A stretch of 64,000 bases of DNA from Armatimonadota bacterium (GTDB lineage Bacteria > Sysuimicrobiota > Sysuimicrobiia > Sysuimicrobiales > Humicultoraceae). This document shows positions 33,790-41,957 of the stretch, piece after piece (position 1 is the stretch's first letter; every line of letters begins with the position of its first letter). A program made the translations under genes and the position numbers. The DNA lies in assembly GCA_031459715.1 (NCBI GenBank), contig JAVKIA010000006.1, positions 46,210-110,209 of the forward strand, read 5' to 3'. A model generated the notes under the pieces. It was not told the DNA's origin and made no database searches. It saw only the letters and a list, made by a program, of their open reading frames with translations.

Positions 33790-34887
33790 ATGAGCGAGTA
33801 TGCCGAGCGCATCCGCCGCGCGACCGCGCAGCTCCGGCAGGCCGGAGCCGACCTGCTGGTCGTCGGGCCGTCCTCCGACCTGATATATCTCACCGGTCTG
33901 GTGGGCAACCCCAGCGAGCGGTTCAAAGTCTTGCTGGTCTCCGCCGCAGGGGAGACGGCACTGGTGCTGCCCGCCTTCGAAGTCTCGCTGGTCGACCACT
34001 TGCCGGTCCGCCCTGCCCTCTACCCCTGGGAGGAGACCGAAGATCCCCTCCCCGCGTTCCGCCGTGCGGCGCGAGCGCTGGGCGGCGGACGGAGGGTAGC
34101 GGTAGGGCCACAGCTCTGGTCCACCTTCCTGCTGCGTCTCCAGGGAGCGCTTCCCGACGCCGCATTCATGGACGGCGGGCCGCTGCTGGCGCCCCTGCGC
34201 ATAAGGAAGAGCCCCGAGGAGCTGGAGCTGATGCGCACGGCGGCACGCATCGCCGACCAGGCCTACCTGGCATTGCTGCAGCAGCCGCTGGCCGGGCGCA
34301 CAGAGCGGGAGGTCCTGGCCCTGATTCACGACGGGCTGCGCCGCGCGGGGATGGAACGCCTGGGGGGTGGGATCGTCGGCGCCGGGCCCAACGGCGCCTC
34401 GCCGCACTATAAGACCGCCGATCACAAGGTCGTTCCCGGCGATGCGCTGGTTATCGACTTTGGCGGACAGTACCGCAACTACTGGGCGGACATCACGCGG
34501 ACGCCACACGTCGGCCCTCCGGGCGACGACTTCCGGTTCGTCTACCGCATCGTCCAGGAGGCCCAGCAGGCGGCGCTGGAGGCGGTGCGGCCTGGGGTGT
34601 CCTGCGAAGCCATCGACCGCGTGGCCCGGGACCACATCGCCCGCCACGGATTTGGTGAGTTCTTCGTTCACCGGACTGGCCACGGGATTGGGCTGGACGG
34701 GCACGAGGAGCCGTACCTGGTCCAGGGCAACTCGACGCCACTGGAGGAGGGGATGACTTTCAGCCTGGAGCCGGGGATCTACCTGCCGGGGCAATTTGGC
34801 GTGCGCATCGAGGATATCGTCGCCGTCACCGCCGACGGCGCCGAGCGCCTGAATACCTGCTCCCGGGACCTGACCGTCGTGACGTAG
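33790..34887 (+). CDS. M24 family metallopeptidase (Xaa-Pro dipeptidase type)
   Basis: This 365-residue M24 protein has an N-terminal creatinase-like domain and the catalytic domain with all five metal ligands: Asp pair in VIDFGGQYRNYWADITRT, His in HRTGHGIGLDGHEEP, Glu in TFSLEPGIYLPG and Glu in VRIEDIVAV. This is the canonical prolidase/aminopeptidase P arrangement. The ATG lies ten bases after the NicX-like gene and the importer genes follow, so it probably trims the imported compound. It is only distantly similar to the M24 copy at 24395-25603. Confidence 0.87.
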   Translation: MSEYAERIRRATAQLRQAGADLLVVGPSSDLIYLTGLVGNPSERFKVLLVSAAGETALVLPAFEVSLVDHLPVRPALYPWEETEDPLPAFRRAARALGGGRRVAVGPQLWSTFLLRLQGALPDAAFMDGGPLLAPLRIRKSPEELELMRTAARIADQAYLALLQQPLAGRTEREVLALIHDGLRRAGMERLGGGIVGAGPNGASPHYKTADHKVVPGDALVIDFGGQYRNYWADITRTPHVGPPGDDFRFVYRIVQEAQQAALEAVRPGVSCEAIDRVARDHIARHGFGEFFVHRTGHGIGLDGHEEPYLVQGNSTPLEEGMTFSLEPGIYLPGQFGVRIEDIVAVTADGAERLNTCSRDLTVVT

Positions 34888-34911
34888 TGGCACGGGAGGG
34901 ATGGGGGAGCA

Positions 34912-35790
34912 GTGGTCGCCCAGCCGCTGACGGTTCAGGCGCAACGCCCGGCCGGGGGGAGCGCGCTGGTCTGGCGGCAGTTGCGCCGCAACCGCGCGGC
35001 GCTGGCTGGCGGGGTGGTCCTCCTCCTGCTCCTCCTGATGGCCGTCTTCGCCAGCGCGGTCGCCCCGGTCGACCCCATCCTGATCAGGCCGGAGCAGCGG
35101 CTGCTCCCACCTTCCCGCACCCATCCCTTCGGGACGGACGAGCTGGGGCGAGATGTCCTCAGCCGGGTCATCTACGGCGCGCGCATCTCACTGACAGTGG
35201 GGCTTATCTCGGTCGGCGTGGCCCTGCTGGGCGGCGTGAGCCTGGGGCTACTGTCCGGATACCTCGGTGGGTGGGTGGACACCCTGGTCATGCGTCTGGT
35301 CGACGTCCTCCTAGCCTTTCCCGGGATCCTCCTGGCCATCGTTATCGCCGGGACACTGGGCCCTGGGCTGCGCAATGTCATGATTGCCGTCGGCATCTTC
35401 TCGGTGCCTACCTATGCCCGGGTGGTGCGGGCCACTACGCTGGCGGTGAAGGAGCAGGAGTACGTAGAAGCCATGCGCGCGCTGGGAGCTTCTGGTGTCC
35501 GCATCGTCCTGCGTCACATCTTGCCCAACGTGGTGGCCCCCATCATCGTCCTCTCCACCCTGGGGGTGGCCACGGCCATCCTCTCTGCGGCTGGCCTGAG
35601 CTTCGTCGGGCTGGGTGCGCAGCCGCCCACCCCCGAGTGGGGCGCCATGCTCAGCCACGCCCGGCCGTATCTACGCAACGAGTGGTGGATGCCCACCTTT
35701 CCCGGGCTGGCCATCATGGTCACCGTGCTGGCCATCAACCTGCTGGGGGACGGGCTGCGCGATGCCCTGGACCCCCGGCTGCGTGCCTGA
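34912..35790 (+). CDS. dipeptide/oligopeptide ABC transporter permease, DppC type
   Basis: The 292-residue protein starts at GTG 34912. The DppC features are the N-terminal helix, the motif HPFGTDELGRDVLSRVIYGA, the EAA loop YVEAMRALGASGVRIVLRHI and the C-terminus GDGLRDALDPRLRA. An overlapping frame starting at 34887 has no family resemblance. DppC preceding DppB is the reverse of the usual gene order, and no ATPase genes accompany the pair. Confidence 0.91.
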   Translation: MVAQPLTVQAQRPAGGSALVWRQLRRNRAALAGGVVLLLLLLMAVFASAVAPVDPILIRPEQRLLPPSRTHPFGTDELGRDVLSRVIYGARISLTVGLISVGVALLGGVSLGLLSGYLGGWVDTLVMRLVDVLLAFPGILLAIVIAGTLGPGLRNVMIAVGIFSVPTYARVVRATTLAVKEQEYVEAMRALGASGVRIVLRHILPNVVAPIIVLSTLGVATAILSAAGLSFVGLGAQPPTPEWGAMLSHARPYLRNEWWMPTFPGLAIMVTVLAINLLGDGLRDALDPRLRA

Positions 35791-35850
35791 GACGACCGCA
35801 CTGAAGGAAGCGCGATGCGGTGATGCTCATGACTGGGCGGTGACCCGACC

Positions 35851-36771
35851 GTGCATGGCTATCTGCGTCGTCGCGCACTCTTGGGCTTCATCACCGTGCT
35901 TGGGGTGTCGGTTGGGGTCTTCCTGATGATCCACCTGGTCCCCGGAGACCCGGTGCTGGTGATGCTCTCGGAGTTTGCCTCACCGGCCGACCAACAGGCC
36001 CTGCGCCAGCAGCTCGGGCTGGACCGTCCGCTCTACATCCAGTACTGGCGCTACCTCAGCGGGGCTCTGCGCGGGGACCTGGGGCGCTCTGTGCGCAGCA
36101 ACCGCCCCGTGGTCAGCGAGATCGCCTGGCGGCTGCCCAACACGCTGCGGCTGGCCGTGGTGGCCACGCTCCTGGCTGCGGCCAGTGGGGGGCTCGTCGG
36201 CGTCGCCTCCGCGGTACGGCGGAACACGCTGTGGGACCATGCCACGATGCTGGCGGTGCTCGCTGGCCTCTCCATGCCCAGCTTCTGGCTGGGGCTGATG
36301 CTGATGATCATCTTTGCCGTACGCCTGGAGTGGCTGCCGGTGGCCGGGTACGAGGGGTGGCAGTATGTGATCCTGCCGGGGCTCACCCTGGCGGCGGGGC
36401 CAGCTGCCGTGCTGGCCCGGCTGACCCGGAGCAGCATGCTGGAGGTGCTTAACCAGGACTTCGTCCGCACAGCCCGGGCCAAGGGCCTGCGCGAGCAGAC
36501 GGTGGTGGTGAAGCACGCGTTGAAGAACAGCCTGATCCCGGTGGTTACCGTCCTGGGGCTGCAGTTCGGCCACCTGCTGGGCGGTGCCGTTATCACTGAG
36601 TCGGTCTTTGCCTGGCCAGGGGTGGGGCGCCTGGTCGTGGAGGCCATCCTGGCCCGTGACTTCCCCGTGGTGCAGGGGACGGTGCTGGTCATCGCGCTGG
36701 GTTTTGTGTTGGTCAACCTCATTGTGGACGTGCTCTACGCCTATCTCGACCCGCGGATCCGGCTGACCTGA
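35851..36771 (+). CDS. dipeptide/oligopeptide ABC transporter permease, DppB type
   Basis: This 306-residue membrane protein starts at a GTG 60 bases after the DppC gene. It has MIHLVPGDPVLVML, the segment LRGDLGRSVRSNRPV, the EAA loop FVRTARAKGLREQTVVVKHA and the terminal YAYLDPRIRLT. Sequence is close to the DppB copy at 14388-15308, so the two importers may be related by duplication. Confidence 0.91.
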   Translation: MHGYLRRRALLGFITVLGVSVGVFLMIHLVPGDPVLVMLSEFASPADQQALRQQLGLDRPLYIQYWRYLSGALRGDLGRSVRSNRPVVSEIAWRLPNTLRLAVVATLLAAASGGLVGVASAVRRNTLWDHATMLAVLAGLSMPSFWLGLMLMIIFAVRLEWLPVAGYEGWQYVILPGLTLAAGPAAVLARLTRSSMLEVLNQDFVRTARAKGLREQTVVVKHALKNSLIPVVTVLGLQFGHLLGGAVITESVFAWPGVGRLVVEAILARDFPVVQGTVLVIALGFVLVNLIVDVLYAYLDPRIRLT

Positions 36772-36796
36772 GCCAGCCGAAGAAGGAGGGAGGATC

Positions 36797-38401
36797 ATGC
36801 ACGTACGAGGTCTGGTCATCATGGTTACCCTGCTGGCGGCGCTGCTGCTGCCGGCGGCCGGTGGCGGGGCCGTGGCGCCTCCGCCGCGGCCCGGAGGGCG
36901 GGTGGTGGTGGCCCTCACGGCGGGATGGGACCTGCTCGATCCCGCGGTAGCCGCCTTCACCTTCGCCCGGGAGATCATGGGGAATATCTTCGACCCCCTG
37001 CTCATCCGGGATCCGGATACCGGGGAGATCCGCCCCGGCGTGGCCTCCAGCTACACCGTCTCCCCGGACGGGCGGGTAATCCTCCTCAAGCTGCGCCAGG
37101 GGGTGAGGTTCCACGACGGCACGCCGCTGAACGCGGAGGCGGTGGCCTTCTCCATCAACCGGATCAAGGATCCGGCCCTGCGCTCCCCCTTTGCCGCCAC
37201 CATCCTGGGGCCGGTGGAGCGGGTGGAGACCCCAGACCCCTTCACGGTGCAGATCACCCTCTCCACACCCTTTGCCCCATTCCTCGACGCGCTGACGGAG
37301 ATCGGCCTGGCCCCCGTCTCCCCCACCGCCGTGCGTCGCTTCGGCGCCAACTTCGGGCAGAACCCTGTGGGCACCGGTCCATTCATTGTTAAGGAGATCG
37401 TTCCCAACCAGCGGGTCACCCTGGTGCGCAACCCCGACTACCGGTGGGCGCCTCGCTTCTTCCGCCACCCCGGCCCCGCCTATCTGGACGAGCTGGTGTA
37501 TACCGTCGTCCCCGAGGACGCCACCCGGTTGGCTCAGCTGGTGCGCGGTGAGGTCCAGGTGCTCTACAACGCGCCGCCACGGGAGGTAGCGCGGCTGGGG
37601 CGTAACCCCAACTTCAGGGCCTTTTTCAAGAACCAGTCAGGCCTCCCCCGAGTAATTGTGCTGAACACCAGCCGCTGGCCGTTCGACGACCTGCGCGTGC
37701 GCCAGGCGGTGGCCCACGCTATCAACAAGGATGAGCTGCTGCGGGCCGTCTACGAGAACGTAGGCGCCGTGGCTAACGCCCCGCTCTCCCCGGCGACCTG
37801 GGGGTACAACAAGGCCGTGGAGCAACTGGCCCAACCCTACAGCCCTGACCGGGCGCGTCAGCTCCTGGCGGAGGCGGGATGGCGTCCGGGACCGGACGGC
37901 ATTGTGGTGAAAGATGGGCGGCCGTTCCGCATCCGCCTGGGGACCATCACCGTGGCGCAGCAACTGCTGGACGCACAGGTGAAGCAGGCGCAGCTGCGTC
38001 AGGTGGGCATCGACGCCCAGATTGTGGCCATCGAACAGGCGCCCTATCTGGCCGGCATCCGCCGCGGGGAGTGGGAGATGGCTGGCATGCTTTTCGTCAG
38101 CGCTGACCCGGATGTGCTCTTCATTGTGGGGCACAGCAGCCAGATCGAGCGAGGGTGGAACACCGCCATCTACCGTAACGCCGAACTGGACCGCCTGCTG
38201 GAAGAGGGACGGGTGACCATGGACCCGCGGCGCCGCTTTGAAATCTACACACGCGCCCAGGAGCACTTGATGCGCAATGTGCCCTACATCCCCTTCTACG
38301 TCATCAGACGTGCCTTCCTGACCACCGGTAACCTGAACGGGTACGTCCTGGACGCCCGCGCGTTCCAGCTGTTTCACAACGCCTGGCTCGCCCGGCGTTA
38401 G
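36797..38401 (+). CDS. peptide ABC transporter substrate-binding protein (family 5)
   Basis: The 534-residue extracytoplasmic protein has a signal peptide (about residues 1-26) and the normal family 5 order: LKLRQGVRFHDGTPLNAEAV, then VRQAVAHAINKDELLRAVYE, then RARQLLAEAGWRPGPDGIVV, then AQEHLMRNVPYIPFYVIRRA. Translation starts at ATG 36797 behind AGAAGGAGGGAGG, a strong ribosome-binding site consistent with the high level needed for a binding protein. It ends the plus-strand arm and would feed the two permeases upstream. Confidence 0.92.
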   Translation: MHVRGLVIMVTLLAALLLPAAGGGAVAPPPRPGGRVVVALTAGWDLLDPAVAAFTFAREIMGNIFDPLLIRDPDTGEIRPGVASSYTVSPDGRVILLKLRQGVRFHDGTPLNAEAVAFSINRIKDPALRSPFAATILGPVERVETPDPFTVQITLSTPFAPFLDALTEIGLAPVSPTAVRRFGANFGQNPVGTGPFIVKEIVPNQRVTLVRNPDYRWAPRFFRHPGPAYLDELVYTVVPEDATRLAQLVRGEVQVLYNAPPREVARLGRNPNFRAFFKNQSGLPRVIVLNTSRWPFDDLRVRQAVAHAINKDELLRAVYENVGAVANAPLSPATWGYNKAVEQLAQPYSPDRARQLLAEAGWRPGPDGIVVKDGRPFRIRLGTITVAQQLLDAQVKQAQLRQVGIDAQIVAIEQAPYLAGIRRGEWEMAGMLFVSADPDVLFIVGHSSQIERGWNTAIYRNAELDRLLEEGRVTMDPRRRFEIYTRAQEHLMRNVPYIPFYVIRRAFLTTGNLNGYVLDARAFQLFHNAWLARR

Positions 38402-38423
38402 GGCCGTGGGCCAGCGGGGGACG

Positions 38424-38460
38424 GGCGGCGGGGCGGGGCTGCGGCCTGCGTCCCGCCGCC
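38424..38460. terminator. GC-rich hairpin between convergent genes
   Basis: GGCGGCGGG (38424-38432) and CCCGCCGCC (38452-38460) form a perfect 9-bp stem with a 19-base loop, lying between the end of the binding-protein gene and the end of the nucleosidase-like gene on the other strand. There is no T tract, so it is a probable bidirectional stop or RNA-end stabiliser rather than a textbook terminator. Confidence 0.4.
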
Positions 38461-38466
38461 TCCGGG

Positions 38467-39780
38467 TCATCGTCCCTGTCGGGCACGCCACAGGCGCACC
38501 CCTGTCTCCACAAACGTGGCCAGGACCTCGGTCTGATATGCGGTGAGGACCCCAAAGGGAATGCCCGTATTGTAGAAGTCCCTGGCCGCAGCGAAGGTCC
38601 CTGCCGGGTCCTTGAGGTAGTCCAGGTCGGAGACGGTGCCGCCGCACTTCTTCACCGTCGGGGCGCACCCCAGCCCGTAGAGGTCCGGCGGGTCTGAGCT
38701 CGTCCGCAAGGTGAGCACGTCCACCAGCATGAACCCGGTGACGTTGCCGGCCGGGTCAACCTGCCCCTCGATCACCGGCCGGATCTCCGCCTCCGCCCAC
38801 CAGACATAGGCGGTCTCCATGTCCGTCTGGGTGACGCCGGAGGGATGGAGCTTTCCGAAGAGCTCCTTCTGGCGGCGCGCCTCATCCGGGCTGGTGATGA
38901 AACCTGCTCCCGCCGCCTCCACGCCGACGAAGACCTGCGCGGTGTCCCGCTCCCCGTGCCTGGACTGCCTGAGGTAGGTCTTGATCGCCTCCGGAAGCGT
39001 AGGGACGGCCATGCTGGCGACAATCTCCTGACCCAGGGCCAGGGTCGCCGGATGCGCCTTGAAACACGAGTTCACCAGGCGAAGCTGCCGACCGTCCGCG
39101 GTGTGCACGCGGAAGGGCAGGGGAAGGTAGCGGTCGTTGACGTCACCGGTGGGCCAGGGAGAAACTAGGGGGATGGCCGGGTCCAGAGGCGCGTGCAGGT
39201 CAACGGGAGCGCGGAAGACGCGGGGGAAGTTGGCCCGGTAGAGCTCCCGCCACCGGTTCACGTTCCCGGTGTACCGCTTGGCCAGGGAGGCCAGCGTATC
39301 CCCCTGTTTGGGCACGATCCACCCGCGGGTCACCACCGGGGTCACCTGGAACCAGTCGTTGACGCAGGCATAGGCCACCAGCAGCGAGTCGCCGGGCTGC
39401 ATGGGCATGTAGCCGCCGGCAATGCCCCCGTGGAACTTGAGCACGTAGTCGCTGCCGGCCGGCGGGTAAAAGCGGTGCAGGTCGCGCATCGCCTCCATGA
39501 CATTGGCCGGGCCGACGCCGGTAGTGAAGACGACGAAGCGCAGCCCTCCGATGGTCCCGGTGCAGAAGGTGCGGGCGTTGATGGTGCGGCACTGCTTGCC
39601 TTCCAGGCGACGGGTCAGGCCGGCGATCTCCCCGGCGTTGTCGCCCCCGAAGGCACCGGACGCCCAGGCGTCCACAGGCTGTACCCCGGGCGGAGCCTGG
39701 GCCCGCAGCGGAGCGGCCACGGATGCGGCGGCAAGCGCCAGCGAGAGCACGGTCACAGCGACAAGTACCCGGTTACCCAT
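38467..39780 (-). CDS. secreted nucleoside phosphorylase/nucleosidase-like protein with LysM insertion
   Basis: This 437-residue protein has a signal peptide (about 1-28). The rest follows the phosphorylase-superfamily pattern: FVVFTTGVGPANVMEAMRDL, then LKFHGGIAGGYMPMQPGDSL, and later QTDMETAYVWWAEAEIRP at the position of the family's catalytic acidic motif. Between them, residues 153-186 (VPKQGDTLASLAKRYTGNVN, then WRELYRANFP) look like a LysM module, which binds peptidoglycan glycans. The start is ATG 39780 behind GGGAGG; the in-frame GTG at 39786 is too close. It might act on nucleosides or on wall-derived glycans outside the membrane. Confidence 0.62.
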   Translation of the reverse strand: MGNRVLVAVTVLSLALAAASVAAPLRAQAPPGVQPVDAWASGAFGGDNAGEIAGLTRRLEGKQCRTINARTFCTGTIGGLRFVVFTTGVGPANVMEAMRDLHRFYPPAGSDYVLKFHGGIAGGYMPMQPGDSLLVAYACVNDWFQVTPVVTRGWIVPKQGDTLASLAKRYTGNVNRWRELYRANFPRVFRAPVDLHAPLDPAIPLVSPWPTGDVNDRYLPLPFRVHTADGRQLRLVNSCFKAHPATLALGQEIVASMAVPTLPEAIKTYLRQSRHGERDTAQVFVGVEAAGAGFITSPDEARRQKELFGKLHPSGVTQTDMETAYVWWAEAEIRPVIEGQVDPAGNVTGFMLVDVLTLRTSSDPPDLYGLGCAPTVKKCGGTVSDLDYLKDPAGTFAAARDFYNTGIPFGVLTAYQTEVLATFVETGVRLWRARQGR

Positions 39781-40005
39781 ACCCACCCTCCCTTCGATGG
39801 CTCATACCAAAACCGCGACAGTCGCCAATGCGCGCCCCGGTGCCGGGGTGCGGCAGTCGGCCGAGTGGGGGATCGCCAGCCCGCAGATGGCGGCCGGGCC
39901 AACCCACGGGAAGTCTGGCCCGTCCAATGGAGGGGAAGAATTAATGCCAACAGGGCTCCCGGCCTCATGACCACCTCGGGAGGTACCATAGCCAGGACGA
40001 GGTAG

Positions 40006-41238
40006 ATGCCTGGAGGTTTCTTCCTGCAGCGGTTTCCTCTCCTCCTGCTGCTGGTGGTGGCAGCAGCCGCGCCTGTGGTTGTGGCGCCGCAGACCACGCC
40101 CGCCCGTTCCGCTCCTCCCGTACCACCCTCGTACGCAGGACTCTATGAGCTACTCGATGCCCGCCTCCGGCTGATCGAGGAGGCCGTCAACGCCCGGGGC
40201 GCTGCCGGCCGCGATGTCATCTTCGCCGCCGAGCTGCTGCCGGCCAACGCTAACATCGGAGAGGCGCTCTTTCGGGAGCAGACCTGGCCGCTGGTGCTGC
40301 TCTATCTGGACCGGCTGCAGCGGTTGGGAGTGCGAGGCGTGAAGGTGGCGGTCAAGTACCCGGTGCTGCTGTCCGGGTTCCCCCGCGCCGCGGAATACCT
40401 GCAGTCCTACCGCCGGCTGGGCGAGGAGCTGCGGCGGCGGAACGTCAGGTTCCTGGCGCAGATGACGGACGGCTTCCGTCCTTCGGCCTTTAGCGCGCTG
40501 CCGGTGGAGCCCTACTACGCCGGCCTGACCTGGGAGCGCTACCGCCGGGAGAAGCGACAGATGGCGGAGACCGTCATCCGCGAGGTCCGCCCCGACTACC
40601 TCACGGTGCAGAACGAGCCGGGGACACAGGCGCAGAACACCGGTCTGCCCATGACCGTGCAGCACACCACCGACCTGCTGGAGTACGTCACCCGCGGGCT
40701 GGACGCGCGGGGGACGCTGGTAGGGGCAGGCGCCGGGACATGGGAGGATCTGGCTTATGCGCAGGCCCTGGCCCGGATCGTGGGGCTGGACTATCTGGAC
40801 ATGCACATCTACCCCATCACGCGGGACTACGTGGTGGACCGGGCCTTCCGCTTCGCCGATATCGCCCGCCGCGCCGGCAAGCGCCTGGTGCTGGGGGAGG
40901 CCTGGCTGTACAAGGCCAGCGACCAGGACCTGCGCACAGGAAGCGTGGCCGCCGCACCGGCACTGTTTGCCCGGGACGTCTTCAGCTTCTGGGAGCCGCT
41001 CGACGCCCGGTTTGTCGCGGCCATGGTCAGGTTCTCCCAGGTGGCGGGGACCGACTTCACCTCGTTCTTCTGGTCGCGCTACTTCTTCGGGTACGTGGAC
41101 TACAGCGAAGAAAGAGCACGGCTGTCGCCGGGCGAGCTTTCGCGACTGGCCAACGCCGCGGCCGCCCGTAATCTCGCCGCCGACCCGCCGGGCCTGACCT
41201 ACACCGGAGCCACCCTGCAGCGGCTGCTCACGCGCTGA
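40006..41238 (+). CDS. secreted clan GH-A-like glycoside hydrolase, uncharacterised
   Basis: The 410-residue protein has a hydrophobic signal sequence (about 1-28) and a TIM-barrel pattern. YLTVQNEPGTQ places an Asn-Glu (Glu204) at the end of a strand like the acid/base of clan GH-A. DYLDMHIYPITRDY and KRLVLGEAWLY place Glu299 as the nucleophile. No family (such as GH5 or GH53) can be assigned with confidence. It is divergent from the LysM protein; the 225 bases between them hold no gene but a short CCCCGG-TG-CCGGGG palindrome (39835-39848) and presumably both promoters. Confidence 0.65.
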   Translation: MPGGFFLQRFPLLLLLVVAAAAPVVVAPQTTPARSAPPVPPSYAGLYELLDARLRLIEEAVNARGAAGRDVIFAAELLPANANIGEALFREQTWPLVLLYLDRLQRLGVRGVKVAVKYPVLLSGFPRAAEYLQSYRRLGEELRRRNVRFLAQMTDGFRPSAFSALPVEPYYAGLTWERYRREKRQMAETVIREVRPDYLTVQNEPGTQAQNTGLPMTVQHTTDLLEYVTRGLDARGTLVGAGAGTWEDLAYAQALARIVGLDYLDMHIYPITRDYVVDRAFRFADIARRAGKRLVLGEAWLYKASDQDLRTGSVAAAPALFARDVFSFWEPLDARFVAAMVRFSQVAGTDFTSFFWSRYFFGYVDYSEERARLSPGELSRLANAAAARNLAADPPGLTYTGATLQRLLTR

Positions 41239-41300
41239 GCGAAGCACAGCGCAATGGCGCTTCTCCGCCGGAAGAAGAGTGCCGGGCAGGAAGGAAGGCG

Positions 41301-41957
41301 CTAGCCTCGCGCCGTGCGGAGCATCTCCCGGACGCGCCGCACGGTGGCAGCTACCCGTTGTGGTGGCGGGAGATCGCCGCCTCGCCCGAAGATGGCTCCG
41401 CCCAGGGCCACGCCCGCTGCTCCCGCGCGGAGCATGGGCTCGATCCGGTCCAGACTCATGTTGCCGATGGCGAAGGCCCGCAGCCCGGGATAGGGTCCGC
41501 GCAGCGCCCGCAGGTACTCGGGGCCCAGCAGGCCGGCGGGAAAGAGCTTCTGCACGTCCAGCCCTGCGCGCAGCGCAAGCCCTACCTCGGTCGCCGTGGT
41601 CACCCCGGGCAGGTAGAAGGCCTTCGCTTCCCGGGCCACACTGGCCACATCTGGAAACAATCCCGGCGAGACCAGGTACGCGGCGCCTGCGTCCAAAGCG
41701 CGGCGGGCGTCCTCGGCGGTGATGACGGTCCCCGCGCCCAGCCGCACCTGCGGGGCGTACCTCTCTCCGATCCACTGGATCTGGTCGAAGGCTCCCCCCT
41801 CCACGGTGATCTCGACGAAACGCACTCCCGCGGAGAGCAGCACCTCCACCAGACGCCCCAGGGCGTTACGGGGGAAGCCCCGCAGGATCGCCAGCAGCCC
41901 GTCGGTCAGGAGCTCCGCACGCACGGACTGCGCGGTGCCGACACCGGTGTCCCTCAT
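41301..41957 (-). CDS. eda: KDPG/KHG-type aldolase
   Basis: This 218-residue class I aldolase cleaves 2-keto-3-deoxy-6-phosphosugar acids to pyruvate and an aldehyde. Motifs are FVEITVEGGAFDQI (catalytic Glu region), RLGAGTVITAEDARRALDAG, YLVSPGLFPDV, LPGVTTATEVGLAL, and LDVQKLFPAGLLGP with the Schiff-base Lys137. The ATG overlaps the creatininase-like gene's stop. As last gene of the sugar operon it supplies the final cleavage. The exact sugar (gluconate or galactonate type) cannot be told. Confidence 0.87.
   Translation of the reverse strand: MRDTGVGTAQSVRAELLTDGLLAILRGFPRNALGRLVEVLLSAGVRFVEITVEGGAFDQIQWIGERYAPQVRLGAGTVITAEDARRALDAGAAYLVSPGLFPDVASVAREAKAFYLPGVTTATEVGLALRAGLDVQKLFPAGLLGPEYLRALRGPYPGLRAFAIGNMSLDRIEPMLRAGAAGVALGGAIFGRGGDLPPPQRVAATVRRVREMLRTARG

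Noticed and set aside
34887..35804. Long plus-strand frame overlapping the DppC permease
   Set aside because: It reads the permease DNA in another frame and has no membrane pattern or family similarity; the GTG 34912 frame is the real gene.
39835..39848. CCCCGG-TG-CCGGGG palindrome between divergent genes considered as an operator
   Set aside because: A two-base loop and pure GC composition in GC-rich DNA; no regulator nearby to link it to.
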